Assembly: GCA_034509735.1 (NCBI GenBank)
Contig: JACGWO010000003.1
Location: 39,416,873 to 39,480,872 of the forward strand
Source of the DNA: Sesamum alatum
Taxonomy: Eukaryota; Streptophyta; Magnoliopsida; Lamiales; Pedaliaceae
Direction of reading: 5' to 3'
DNA length: 64,000 nucleotides
Under the pieces are notes generated by a model. That model was not told where the DNA came from. It was given only the letters and a program-made list of their open reading frames with translations, and did no database searches. The translations under genes were made by a program, and so were the position numbers. Of the stretch, positions 47,462 to 60,545 are shown piece by piece. The stretch's first letter is position 1, and each line of letters begins with the position of its first letter.

Positions 47462-50400
47462 ATGCAGCAGAAAATAACAATACAGAATAAGCGTGGTCAA
47501 AACCTTGTTGGCATCTTGCATGACACTGGATCAGCAAATCTTGTAGTTCTGTGCCATGGATTTAGGTCGTCAAAGGTTTGTGATTTTCTTTGTTTTGGTT
47601 ACATTGTGATTCAACTGCCAGAATTCAGATGTTCATTCACATGCTAGTTTCATGCCAAGTACCATAATTTTCCTTTTTCCTCCTTGAACAAAAGAAATGG
47701 CTTGATTTTCTATCAGAATCTGCTCCCTCTCTTGTTCTAAACAGCAGATTGGTGATGTAAGCACTGTGTGTGTATTTGTACTTTGTCAAATCGTTAGAAA
47801 TACCATGAGATTTTGGTATACTCATGATAGTATCATATAAATTGGACTTTACTGATAGATTTCTGTATGGAAGAATGGTTCTCAGAAAATTTAAAATATG
47901 CGCGTGGTAAAAATCTTAGACTTGACTTGGATGCAGATTACTTAAGTGCAGATTGGAAATGCGGACTAAAGATGAAATCATCACCTTGATTCTTGAGTAG
48001 GCCTCAGGAATTTACCTGTCATCTTATTAGATTTTTGCCCCAATAAGTATTGACATTCAAAGAACCTTTTCTGAGTTCTACAAGCAGATTGGAGTGGCAG
48101 CTGGTGGTCAGTTTATGAATTATGCATAATTTGTTTGATTCATCCCTTGTATCTTTTAAACGCAGGAGTACAACACCATGCTCAGCCTTGCTGCTGCGTT
48201 AGAGAGCGAGGGAATCAGTGTGTTTCGCTTTGATTTCTCTGGAAATGGGTGAGGTCTTAGAACATGGGTTCTGCATCCTTTGTTGTTTTTTTCCTGGAAC
48301 CCCCTGGAAGAAAAAATGTATTGAAGGAATATTATTTAGCATTCTCTGAGAACAATATAGCTGCATATATTTGATCTATTTTCTGTCTGTATTATCATGA
48401 TGGGATTTATCGGTTGGTTAATGGTGATCAACTGAACTGCCTCAACTTTTTTGCCATTTTTCTTGATGTTCATGACACATTTCTGAGGCGCATGAAAAGA
48501 ATGTGTGCCAAAATGTCGTATTCTTGCTGATTGCATCATGCCATACTATTGCTTGCTACCTTGCCCTGTTGTGGGGGATTATAGTGTTGGTGAATTTAAA
48601 TATTTGATTGTACCTCCACTTTTTCGAATTCATCTGAAGATAGTTTAGTTAAGTTGATATTCTAGGAAAAATGTTTTAATGGGGAAAAGAATGACTAACT
48701 GAGTATGTTGCATCTGGTGGTTTACTGATTGTATGTACAAACATCAGAAAGTGACAATTCATTATGTTAGAAAATCTAAAATAAAAAATTGGGTTTACTT
48801 GATGCAGAGTGTAGTTTCATATTTTAAAAAAGCTAGCTTTATTATAAAATGTTTACCACGAAATCGCTGTTTACCACTGATCCCTTCTTAAAATCTCAGT
48901 TTCTGTTGCTTTAACAGACAAATTGTGTAGTTGTTGACTATATCTTTTGCAGGGTAAAGGAAAATATTCTTTTCATAAAATAAAAAATCAGAGAGGTATA
49001 CACAAAATTTCAGGATTTGTCAGGCTTTTCCCAGAAACAAAGAATGCAAATATTTTCGAAGTGGATTCGGCACAGATTGAGAAATATTATTTGTTGGATG
49101 CTATTCTTGAGCATGAAATCTTTGCTTTCATAATCAGACTTGCAAGCTTAGGAAATGTTTGTCATGTTCAGCTGAAAATTTTCTCAAAGAAAGCACATCT
49201 TTTCTCACTTGTAGTTTTTCCTATTTCTTTGAAACCAATGGAGCTCTAGGGTAACAGGAATAATTAGTGACTGCGTGAGTTTATTGCAGTGGTGGAAGTT
49301 CACGCTACTAAGTTTGTGAAGGAATTTCAATAGTTTGGATGTCCAATGTGTGGATTCCCCTTATCTGTTATTTATTTGGTGAATGCCATGACAAACACAA
49401 CCTTGATTTTTCCTTTCATTAACATGTTTATCCAAATCCTTTTTTTGCAATGACACATGATTTTGGGGTGTTAATGCCAGGAACTGTGGCAACAATATGT
49501 GCTCTCGGTAGTATTCTATTTAGTCAAGGATTTGCTTGCTTACTCTGTGTATTAAGGTTGGTGCAAAAAAGTTTGTGGATCGGTGTTTGCTAACCTATGC
49601 TTCACATTCCAGAAGATTTGGTAATGTTAAACACTAAGACGAGATGGTTAACAAACCTGAGAATGCTGGAGTTATTACTCATGATTAATGGGCTGGTTGA
49701 ATAAGAATTCATTTTCCTATTCTGTGTTCCCTTGCTTTACATATCGCACTTCTAGTATACTACCTTTTATCCTCCTGTAGATTCTATGGCAAATTTCATT
49801 TTCTATCTCTTGCTATCATGTTGTTAGTTGATTTATAGGGAAAGTGAAGGCTCATTTGAGTATGGTAACTACGTTAGCGAGGCTGAAGATTTAAGATCTG
49901 TGGTTGAGTACTTCAATGGAATAAATCGTCCAACGGTTGCTGTTCTTGGGCATAGTAAAGGTAAACCAAATATTTAGATCTAAATATCTTATAATGCTGC
50001 AATGAACATTCTTTTTGAACAAGTAGTATTCATAAAATAAACTTGCTAAATGTTACATGATGAGATTGCCAAAATTCGTAGACACCTCTTCCTCCCCAAA
50101 TGAGCTCCGGCCTGGTGCTAAAAATAAGATCACCAATCACCTCTTCTCAGCAGTCTTATAATTTCCATATCACTCATGCTTCGTTCTATTCTGGGTTCCC
50201 ACACCATCAAGTTTATGCCTTCGTTTTTGGTCAACAGGATAGTACAGAGCATGTATATGACCGTTCGTGTTTGGTTTCTGAGTACGTGTTCGTGTAAATG
50301 TTATGTATGCATGCATGAATTCCACATTTTTTGTTGTTTTCTTAGTCACGCAATCTAAAGAAAATCTAATTCTACCCTGCAACAAAATATACTTAGCTAG

Positions 50401-52627
50401 TAATTCTGGTACTTAATCTGTTTAACAATCTCGAGTGACCTGCAATATAATGACTTAGCATGCTGCATTTTCTCTGGAAATAAGCGTTGCCCCTCATTCT
50501 GATGGGGTCTCAAGATACTGCACTCTTCTTGAAGTTGTTTAATTTCCCACTTTTTTCTTTTTTTGATTTATTTTTGACAAGCTAGAATAACCCACAATCC
50601 AGATAATGTGTTTGTACAACATAGACAACGTTATATTATTGATTGCCTTATTAACTTCAGGGATGAATTTCTTTATTTTAACATTCTTCTGGAGGTTTTT
50701 TGTTTGTCCTTATTTCTGCTTCTGCAAGGGTTTATATTTATCTTGAATTGTGTTTGGTGTGAGCCAAAACCACATTTAGGTCTGGATGTGGACGATTAGA
50801 TTTATCTGGATGAGAATTTCCCTTTTTCACTCCTGAAACTAGAACCTTACAAAACCCAGAGGAAATTAGCTGCCACCCAACTTTAGATATTTAGTTTTGT
50901 TATCATAGTGTATAATTTCTTGTAGGATAAGCTCTATTGAGAACTTAATTTTGTTTGGCTTCAATGCGTTAATTATTTTTTCCACATATTGCAGGTGGGA
51001 ATGTTGTCCTCCTGTATGGATCTAGATATCATGATATACCTGCTGTAATAAATGTCTCTGGTCGTTATGATCTCAAGAGAGGAATTGAAGAGCGGTTGGG
51101 AAAAAGTTTCTTGGAAAGACTCAGAAAGGACGGGTATATTGATATTAAAACTAGAACAGGTAATCATTTGCTCCTTAGTTGCATCTCCTGTTGTTTATTT
51201 TTCAAGGGGAATTTCACATTAGAGGCCATGACTTCAAATTCTAGCATTATTATGGTTCTTGCTATTAGAGGTCTGTGTTTTTCTGGATAATTCTGCCAAT
51301 TCTTCACTATTTACGAAGTAATATAAGAATTTTCTTTTGCTATAGTATGTTGATTCTTCTGAATTGTCTCGGATTAAAGAAACATAGGTCTGAACCGATG
51401 TTCTATTTCACTCATGAGCGACCTAGAGTTTTCCACCGTCACTTTTCTCTTGTAAATATTTCTTTTCAATTTTACAGTCGTCCTGTCCGTTATTGCTGTC
51501 TTGATACCAAGCATATCTTCCTAGGTGGAGAAAACTTTACTCAATTTTAAGAATCTTTACTGCAACCTAATCATGGGTTTCTGAGCTATTCAAAGGGATC
51601 TCATTGGAATATCAGTTGTCCTTTTAAAGGATTTGACTGCGTCCACATCTAGTACACATAATCAGAAAAATAATATGTGATTCTTTTCTGACCTTTTTAG
51701 CTTAGCAGTTTTAACAATATTGCATAACTGATTCACCTATCTTTTGATTTTGAGCAGCAGAGTTTTCCCTTTGCCTTCAGTTTCAGATATGCACCTCTGT
51801 AGTAGATGAATGTTCGTCCCATTGAGAAGAAAGTAGTATATGCACCAAATAAGTCTTTCTTTTCCGTTTTGAACTTTGGATAGCATCTGATTGAATGAGG
51901 TCTTCTTCAGTAAATAAAGTCTATTTACTCTTCTTTTATAGGAGAAGTAGATTATCGAGTCACTGAAGAAAGTATGATGGAGCGACTCAATACAAACATG
52001 CATGAAGCATGCCTTTCAATTGATAAGAGGTGCAGGTAAGCGTGATGCCAACTTCGTCTAATAATAGATCTGTCTCATGCTTTTCGGCAACCTTCTGCAG
52101 GAACCAAGTTTAGGAATTTCAAATATGAAATAGTCGCTGAAAAAGTTCATTCATGTCTCATTGTTGTTCTCCTTAATCTTTTCTGTTTTAAACTTCTAAA
52201 TGGCCATTCCGGAGTATGTATAAAACTTGTTTCAATGTTAACCGGGGGTGACTTTTCCATGAGACGTCCAAAATTTGAAGTATTACTTTGTGTGGCTGCA
52301 TATCACGTTAGGCAACCATATGATGGGACATTAATATCGGTCCTCATGACCAATTGCACGATGAAAGAGTTCAAAAACATTACCTCCAGTGTTTACGGCT
52401 CTAACTTTGCAACATGCATATTCAGGGTATTGACAGTACACGGATCGGCTGATGAAGTCATCCCAGTAGAAGACGCTCGTGAGTTTGCCAAGATCATACC
52501 AAACCACAAATTGCAAATTATAGAAGGAGCTAATCATGGATATTCTTCACATCAAGATGAGTTAGCCTCAGTCATCTTGCCGTTCGTAAAAGAATGCATG
52601 CAGCACGGTGAAAATACCTCCACTTAG
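47462..52627 (+). CDS. Serine alpha/beta hydrolase (S33 aminopeptidase-like fold)
   Basis: Six coding exons, 47462-47575, 48166-48248, 49839-49960, 50995-51159, 51942-52035 and 52426-52627, join in frame into 259 aa. The protein opens with MQQKITIQNKRGQNLVGILH. It has the oxyanion-hole motif CHGF (31-34), the nucleophile elbow GHSKG with Ser105, the acid Asp202 in VHGSADEVIP and the base His230 in EGANHGY, a complete catalytic triad. The lid region between (VSGRYDLKRGIEERLGKSF) fits the Hydrolase_4 / serine aminopeptidase S33 group. No targeting peptide is evident, so a cytosolic enzyme acting on an ester or lipid is the likeliest guess; the substrate cannot be told from sequence. An acceptor (TTTCAG) six bases before the ATG implies an intron in the 5' UTR. 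Confidence 0.9.
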
Positions 52628-53649
52628 GTCGGTTAATCTCCACACTTACATGCTTGAAAGTATGTTAAAGAGTTACCTGCGAATTACTTTCGAAATAATG
52701 AACATATGATGCTTGTCCCATTAGGCTTATTATCTGGAAGAGATCTCAACCATGAGATGGCTGATTGAGAAGTTGTATTAGAGTGTGATCACATGCTGCT
52801 GTTAATGAATTCCCAACCAATAAATCTGTCTTATTCCACAACCATTTAGAAGCATGCTCTGCAAATTAGGGTAAAAAACATTTTGCCCTCTGAATTATGG
52901 TCGTATATGTACTTTGCTATCGGTTCTTTTTTTTTTTGCCATATCAACTACACGAGTTTTGCAAGTTACCACCTCATACTTTTCACCGGAAACTGGTCAC
53001 ATGTAGCGCACGTGTGCAAGAATCTTCCATATGATAAATGGGCTTGTTGAATTTCATTTTTTGTTGCAAGAACATAGTGTATTCCTAAAACAATGTACCT
53101 AATTTGAGATTTTGTGGTGGGAATTACACGTGTGCACTGCGTTTTCTGATGGAAATTTTTACCGAGAAGTGGTCTGAGTGGAAACTTGCAGAACTCTGTG
53201 TAGTTTAGATAGCAAAGTACACAAATGATTATAGTTCGGATGGCAAAATGTGTTTTACAACTGCAAATTAGGTGTTATTTTGGGATAAAGTTGCAAAATT
53301 TGATGAACAGTGGTCTTCTTCCACTCATCATTAGTGCCATTTTTGTGGGCATACTGCTTAGCTGATAAAATCATGCCGCAAGGACGTTTAATTAGAATCT
53401 TGATAATGCTCCTTAAGGACGTTTAATAAGAATCTTGATAACTAATATTATCTTAAGCCATTTAATAATAATTACATCTATACTTAACAACTAATTACCA
53501 TTTTATAAGATTTTCCGCAATAATTCATGTCTTGGAACATATCTTTAACTGTTAAAACTATATCTTTAAAAAACAAAAAATCCTAAAAATAAATAAATAT
53601 TAATGACATACGCATGACACGCATTTGAATCTCGATTAATTGAATCTCC
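52628..53649. other. 3' flank of the hydrolase gene
   Basis: The first 200 bases or so are probably 3' UTR. A loose inverted repeat follows: GTAAAAAACATTTTGCCCTC near 52871 faces GGCAAAATGTGTTTTAC near 53243, and CACATGTAGCGCACGTGTGC faces ACACGTGTGCACTGCG. This suggests a MITE-like element at about 52865-53262. No gene is seen. Confidence 0.4.
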
Positions 53650-54140
53650 CGCTCCAGGTATTATTTCCCGGTGTTTTGCATACGAGCCTCTTCAAACCGG
53701 GCTTATTGCTATAGGATATGGTTAGCGAGAATTTAATTATTGGAGACATGTTTGGAAAAGAAGCATCCATGTATCCTGTTCTATATCAACTATGACCTAT
53801 CAGACAGTCATAGATCTAATTGAAAATCCTTTGACCCGGTGACAATATCATTTTCGGGTCCAACTCCATTTTCCTTGTTGAAAAATGGTCCATTTGGAAC
53901 CAAAATGGTTTATCCGATCCCCCCTGGATTTGTGGTAGGGAAGATACTGCTGCACTTTGATTCCAGCCTTGTCGCAGAATTCAAGTACCTGATTGTTGAA
54001 CCGGTAAAAAAAACATCCGACTCATTGACCCGACCCGAATGGAGAAATCCGACATTGCAGAACACATCCTCATCTGGTGCAACTGCAGACATACCACTGC
54101 CCCATCTGTCGGATCAGTTAATGATGTAGGTAGTTAGTTT
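53650..54140 (+). other. Unrecognised open stretch
   Basis: A plus-strand frame of 96 codons (53839-54129) contains FSLLKNGPFGTKMVYPIPPG and LLHFDSSLVAEFKYLIVEP. The second string resembles the style of plant F-box-associated domains, but that is only an impression. There is no second supporting exon and no clear start, so it may be a gene fragment. Confidence 0.2.
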
Positions 54141-54789
54141 ATCATTAAATATTGCGACAGGTCCCCTGTTAAAATACTAATATGTCTGAAATTAAAAAAC
54201 AACTATTTCTAACGCGACCTCATGATGCGAGAGACAATGAGTTTTCTTATTTCAAAAAATTAAGAAACGTGTTTTCGTTTCTGTTTGTTCGAGAAAGTTT
54301 GCTATCTATTAGGTGTTTTCACTGGGAATAAGATGCAATTGGCACTAGCTTACTTCATTTAACATATACACGTCACGTGTATAAAATATTTCTCAAAATA
54401 AAATACATGATGTTATTACTAGATACGTGATGTGTGTATATTGAATGAAGTAGAAGATAGAATATAATTTACAATAGAAAATCTGATTCGTTGTTTAGTT
54501 CAAGAATTTTGAAGAGTATATATAAGGAAAAAATAAATCAAAGAAATTTGAACAAATAATTCTTTTCTCAGGCTTAACACTGAGAGGAAGACAACAAGAA
54601 TTCCTCCAAAATTACATAAAATGTATTGTCTTAGGAACTTTTTCTCCTCAGTATTTGATTTAACAAATGAAAATTTTGGTTTGCAAGGAAAATGAGATGT
54701 AATTGAAAGAATTACTTGTTTGTGAGTGGGTAGAAGATGAATAATCCAAGAGTGTTTGTGAGTGTGGGGATGATGTTTTGAAGAAGAGC
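54141..54789. other. AT-rich DNA with a TATA-like box
   Basis: There is no gene. A TATATATAAGG-like box at about 54517-54528 lies 270 bases before the GC-rich block and could belong to it. Confidence 0.3.
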
Positions 54790-56480
54790 AGCATTAAAGT
54801 CGTGGATGCGAGAGTTTGGTACGAAGAGATTGAGCCATGGATGAGCCTATCTCCATTATTTCTTCTCTCCCATCATTCAAATTAATTTCCATCATTCCCT
54901 TCAGAAAATCAACGGGCGGTCTCTTTTGTCGCAGCGGAATATATCTTTTTTTGCCCGTGATGCCTCTTAGGTTGTACTCAACCTTCGACCGACCTTCATC
55001 CATTCGAGTTCTAAGGGTTTCCCCGTCGTGTGTCTTCGACACTCGTAGCTCACTAGTACAACATTCGAACGTCTCCCTGTGCGGCACCTTGTGCCTGTGC
55101 ACTCGCCTATCCGAAATGCCCATGTTCGCGAGGGTCGTGGCTCGCACGCCTTGCGTGTCTTCATGTCCGGCCCCAACTAGCTAGCTTGCCATCACGCATC
55201 TCACCCACAATCTCGGGTCCTTTCGGTACATCTCGCAATGGCTCGGAGCATCCTCGCCTCGTCTCGGCATTATGGGCCATTCTTGCGCCCACAACGCCCA
55301 TCGCATCCGCAACATTCGCTCGGTACATCCCCGGCGCATATCTTCACCATGTCCGTCTCGTATGCCTCGCCCGAGTAGGACAACATCACAAGTCCGTGGC
55401 CCAATCCGTTTGCCAACATCACGCATCAATCCCGCACGGCATGCCCAACATGCCTTCTTGCCTTTTGGCGTGGCTTCACAATTTGCCCACAGTAGCCAAC
55501 GGACCCCCGTGCATGGCTAGAACCCAATAGCGCATGTCAGGAGTTAGCTCACGAGGTCTTGGAGTGCTTGCCTTGATGGCTCATTCCACTTAGAGGTGTT
55601 GCCCGTGATTTACCGCAGCCAGCGGAGCAACCTTGCATATAGCACGGAACCTCTTGGCTCGTTGTTTGCCCAATGTGGTCCATCCTGGCCCCACGCCGTC
55701 CGTACAGTTCCCATCCCGTCCCGGGATTTTAGCCCTCCCTTCGAGGCGCCTAAAGCCGGCCCTTGAAGGCCCCCACATGCCCCCAAGGGATTGCTCATCT
55801 AGTGCCTTGCTGCACGGGGGAGGCTGGCTGGAGCTCACCACTGCATGGCCCCTTTATAATAGGCTTAAAAACATTTTCCCTTATTCTAGCAGTAGACATT
55901 AAAGTGGCTCAGGAGCGCACCTTTTTCGCATCTCTCTCGTCTGACGTCCAAATCACGTGCCGTTGAACCGTTGCGTAGCCTACGTCTTCTACATTACAAA
56001 TCCACAGTTTCAGCCCCATCCCATCATCCATCTTTGGGGAATTGCCCTCGCAATATTCTGAAACAGCCGTCTTGCCACTGCACTGGCAGAATCCAAACAT
56101 CGTCGTTGTTTCATACTCAATCGGAACCGTCTAACTCTGAAACTTGGTGGAGATGTTTCCAACAATCCATGAAACACACCATTGAAACTTTTTTTCAAAT
56201 CTCGAAAGATAAAACACTCTGCTTCGCACATCAATCTCCTACTCGCGCACAGGATGGCGCTCTGTAGTCGCCCTTATATCTCCATGCCCAACATTCATGA
56301 AACGACTTCATACTTGGCGGATAACATCCTCACACATTAAGGAAGTTCCCATACGAACAGGATTGCGATCCCCGATCGGTAAGAGTCCCGGCATCCCCTT
56401 GCCACCCGCACGTCTTCCACAAGTCACTGCCGACCGTCTTGGCCAAGGGGCGGCAATTGACACCTTGTTCCGGGATAGGA
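54790..56480. mobile_element. GC-rich, CpG-retaining insertion of unknown type
   Basis: Composition changes sharply from the AT-rich surroundings to C-rich, CpG-rich DNA (for example CCTCGCCTCGTCTCGGCATT near 55250), then returns to AT-rich at about 56480. Many overlapping short frames on both strands are typical of GC-rich noncoding DNA. I could not find transposase, reverse transcriptase or clear terminal repeats. An LTR-retrotransposon LTR or leader region is one possibility. Confidence 0.35.
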
Positions 56481-56502
56481 AAAGACTAGTATATATTGAA
56501 TT

Positions 56503-56790
56503 AGGAAAAAAAATATAATTTTAGTCCTGTAATTTAGGAAAGATGAGCATTTGGTCCTACACGAGTTGAGCTTTGAAATTTAATCTCGTAACTTTTAAAA
56601 ATTATTGAGAGGAATTGGCCGTAAAAATTGTATATGACTTGCACATGGTCCAATTAAATTAGGAATTCTGGTGAAATTAGGTGGAGTTGTTCCAAAATTG
56701 CAATTTGTTTTAATTACAGGATCAAATTGGGAAGTTTCATTTCTACAAGATCAAATTGTATTTTCCCCGCATTTTACGATCCTGTGAAAA
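56503..56790. repeat. MITE-like element A
   Basis: It begins AATTTTAGTCCTGTAATTTAGG and ends in CGCATTTTACGATCCTG just before a 24-base A run, imperfect inverted ends. The interior alternates phrases such as AATTGCAATTTG and CAAATTGGGAAGTTTCA. It is not coding. Confidence 0.4.
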
Positions 56791-56812
56791 ACAAAAAAAA
56801 AAAAAAAAAAAA

Positions 56813-57122
56813 AAAAAGTAATTTTTAGTCCTGTAACTATAGCGGTGGCTATTTTGGTCCTATTGAAATCAAATTTCACAATTCGATCCGGTAATTACTT
56901 TTTTTTTGGTTTGCAAGTTTAAGACAACTCCGGCCAATTTCGTTGGAAAATCAAATGTGACTGCACATGAACCAATTAACTTGAGAATTCCGGCCGGCAA
57001 AACTGGCCGAAGTTGTCCTAAAATTGTAATTTTTTTAAGTTATAAGACCAAATTACAAAATTTAATTTCAAAAGAACAAGTTTGTCACTCCTAAATTACA
57101 AGACTAAGATTGCATTTTTCTA
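56813..57122. repeat. MITE-like element B
   Basis: The left end GTAATTTTTAGTCCTGTAACT faces AAATTACAAGACTAAGATTGC at about 57093-57113. Read in reverse complement this gives GCAATCTTAGTCTTGTAATTT. The element is about 310 bases, adjacent to A and of the same family. Confidence 0.5.
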
Positions 57123-57699
57123 TAGTGAATTAAGGGAAATCTTTGATTCACTATCCCAATTAAGATAGTCACTGTATCAATCTAATCCATATCACTATAA
57201 TTAATGAGGCGTCAGACATGAGATTCTTGAATGAATTAAGTGTATAGCATATATATCCAAATTCATCCACCACCATAGTTGATCAAGGAGAGTACTGGTG
57301 ATGGTAAAGAAATGAAAATTTGTACAAGGATTTAATGAAGCTGTAGTTATATTAATTACCAGTAACAATTACTATATAAAATAATAATAATGATAACAAT
57401 AATTACCAGTAACAACATCAAGCTCAAGAACATTGTTGATCTGAGGGCCATGCAAGAACACTGCCCACTGATTTTGGCATTATACAGCATTCCCCCCAGT
57501 CAAGTACAAGTAATCAATCCAAGAAACCGGCGGCAGCCTGTGTCCAAGCCCGGCCAGCAAAACATCGGCCCACATCTTCTCCCCTCCAACATCTGCATAA
57601 TACGTCCTAATGAAGGGCTCCAAGAAACCTTAATCCCACCACCGTTTCTACTTAGAGCAACCATCTCCACCACCACGTCTCCGCACGCCATGGCCTGCC

Positions 57700-59884
57700 C
57701 TCTCACGGAATGCCCACGCCCTCTGGCGGCGACAGCTCAATGTAAAGCTAAAGATTGTATTAGAGGATTCACGCTTCCATTATGCAAAGTAACTTGAGCT
57801 TCATGATCAAGACCTATAACTCAGAGCATACCTGTGTGAGGGTTGACCAAATAAGAGAGACAAAGTCTACATGGTTGGGGTCCAGATTAGTTGATGTTTT
57901 GAGTGAGAACCCTCAAATGAAGCCCAAAGGCATTAGGCATGAATTGAGAAAATATGGTGTAAATCCACCATACATGCAGTTGTATCGGGCAAAAAGGAGA
58001 GCAATGGATATCATTGAGGGGAATCAAAGAGAGTCTTATGAGAAGTTGGGTGGATATGCTGAGATGGTTAGACAGACTAACCCTGGCAGTTTGGTGAAGA
58101 TAGAGTACCAATTAATTGACACAGGTGAAGATGACAGGGGTAACAACATACTTGCTACACTGGCTTTTAGAAAGATATTCCTCAGTTTCAATGCTGTGAA
58201 AATGGACTTTTTGGAGAGTTGCAGTCCTTTTCTCGGCCTAGATGGTTGTCATCTGAAGGGTTCATATGGAGGAATTCTATTGGCTACTATTGGACTTGAT
58301 AGAAACAATAGCTTATATTGTGTTGCATTTGCAGTGGTTGAGACCATCTTTCAGCTTTTCTCGGAGGGTTCAATGAAGACAGACCATGGACCTTTATGAC
58401 AAATAGACGGAAGGTAAGCTTGGTTGTGTTTAATTTGTGCAAATTTCTTCAGTTTTTATTTTGACATGTTCCTTGTGTAATGCAGGGATTAGTGGAGTCT
58501 ATCAATGACTTAGTCCCCAATGTTATAAGCAGGAAGTGCTGCAGACATATATTTGCAAATTTTAGACAATCATTTGTAGGTATTGCTCTCAGAAAATATT
58601 TTTGGTTGGCAGCAGGTCATATACTACAGCAGGTTTCAACTTTGCAATGAATAAAATGAAGGAGTTGAAACCTGCTCCCTATGACTGGCTTATGAAAATA
58701 CCACCCCCATTATGGTCAATACATGCCTTTCATTCTGCCTTGAAAAATGATCATGTGACAAATAATATTGTCGAGTCCTTTAATCATTAGGATGGTGAGC
58801 TTAGGCCTAAGTCTGTCTTAACATTGCTTGATGGTTTGAGGGCAAAACTTATGAATAGGCCTCAAATAAGATATGAGAGAGGGTGTAGATGCGACAATGT
58901 CGTTACACCTTTTGTATTGAAAAAATTAAACACGGTGAAAGAAGAATCTAGACAATGCAAGTTGTGGTTTGTTGGTTGTAATCAATTTCAGGTCCAAGAC
59001 AAAAACACTCTTTACATGGTCAACTTGGACACTTGGACTTGTGATTGTAGAGTTTGGGAAGTAACAGGCGTTCTATGTGAACATGCAGCATTGGCTACAG
59101 CACATAAGAGAGACAAGTTTGAGAGTTTTCCCCACCCTAGCTTTTCAAAAGAAAATTATATGAAAGCTTATAGTCATATGATCCAATTCTTGGCCGTCAA
59201 TTCTGGCCTCCAATGACACTTGAACTTGCCAATATACTTCCCCCACCCGTTCAAAGATTACCAGGCAGACCTAGAGTGAACAAAAGAGAGAGGTACGAGA
59301 AGATGGAGTTGTTAAGATATCTAGACCTATCAAGTGCAATAGATGCTTTAAATTGGGTCATAACACTAGAACAATTCAAAGAGCACCTGTCAGACAAAGA
59401 AAGAAAAGAAGAAGTTCTCAACAGGTTGTTATTGTTAAATTAACATGGCTTTTTTTTTTTTTTTTTGTTATTGCATCCTCTAATATATATTTTGTATGTT
59501 TTGTAGGATTGTGTACCTCAAGGATCTCAACGGGTTTGCGTTGATTCTTCTTTCATTATCATATGATGATTTTATTGGACTAAATTGTATGTTTTGTAGG
59601 CTGATATGGCTGGATGATCCAACAATCCTGAAGTGGTGGTGGATGTTGGGAGTGGATCAAGAGGAAGAGTGATAGGGATATCAACAAGAGGAAGGGGAAG
59701 ATGGGGAAACAAATCAACAGTTGTTTCTACAACAAGAGGAATGGGAAGGGAATTCAATACACCCATTACTCCAAGCACAAGAGAAAGTGAAGAAGGACAA
59801 ACTTCTAATATTCCAGAAACCATGACTCTAGGCAGAAAACCTAAATTGGCATCCGTTTCAAGCACTCAGGACACTCAAATGTGA
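57700..59884 (+). pseudogene. Second MULE transposase pseudogene (MuDR type, SWIM finger)
   Basis: In order it has a zinc-binding N-terminal region (CKAKDC, then MIKTYNSEHTCVRV after a frameshift) and the central region (KYGVNPPYMQLYRAKRRAMD). The catalytic Asp block follows (FLGLDGCHLKGSYGG), then WTFMTNRRKGLVESINDLVP and PAPYDWLMKIPPPLW. A SWIM zinc finger CDCRVWEVTGVLCEHA sits at 59040-59087, and the Arg/Gly-rich tail (59633-59884) is typical of plant MULEs. A canonical intron fits at 58414-58485. Breaks are frameshifts near 57790, 58350 and 58600, and an in-frame TAG at 58788-58790. It is not closely related to the MULE at 23277. Terminal repeats were not located. Confidence 0.8.
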
Positions 59885-60224
59885 TAGTATGATTCTTGCT
59901 AGTCAATATTGTTCTTGGTGAGATTTGCTAATGATTGGTGACATTTTGGCATACTAAATCCCATATACTTTTGCATTCGTGGGTTATTGAATAGGACGAA
60001 ACTATATGTTGTCTTTTTTAAACTTGGCAAATTATGTTGTCAGCATAATGCTGAAACAATAATGTTAGGTTGTGTGTACATGCTGCACAATGATCCACTA
60101 GCCATTCTATTTACATCTTTCTAATTTATGCATATGTTTATGTTATCGTCTCAAATTATTATCTTGTGATACATGTTTGATTAAGTGCATGATTTGTTAG
60201 ATGCGGGTAATTAGTTCTCAAAAC

Positions 60225-60545
60225 ATTACAAGTTTGTGATAAAACATTACAATTACACCCTTTTACAAATATATAATCACAATAAACCCACCATGCATGC
60301 CATGCAATATAAAAGGGTATTTTAGTCAAAAGAAATTGCCAACGATCAACATAGTTCAGACAAGGGTAATTTTGGGAATTCAACTCACTCTTTCAGTGAT
60401 GTCATCAAACACCATTAACAGTAAACAACGTAAGGGTGATTTTGTTTGTAATATATGGCAGGGGGTGTCACTGTAATTACGGAACCCTCAGGGGATGTTT
60501 ACGTAGTTTGGACTAATCTCAGGGAGTGTCAGTGAAATTTACCCT
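60225..60545. repeat. MITE-like element with GGGGTGTCACTGTAATTAC end
   Basis: ACATTACAATTACACCCTTT (about 60243) is an imperfect inverted match to AGGGGGTGTCACTGTAATTA (about 60463). The far right end AGGGAGTGTCAGTGAAATTT repeats the same motif. No coding capacity. Confidence 0.35.

Noticed and set aside
48947..49249. 100-codon frame between hydrolase exons
   Set aside because: It lies inside intron 2 of the hydrolase; the flanking exons join in frame without it and it resembles no protein.
52235..52425. Upstream extension of the last hydrolase exon
   Set aside because: The acceptor at 52425 is needed to keep phase with exon 5 and the family motif VLTVHGSAD; the extension is intron.
54794..56267. 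Many overlapping 60-115 codon frames on both strands
   Set aside because: They are a by-product of high GC content (few stop codons) and show no domain or consistent codon pattern.
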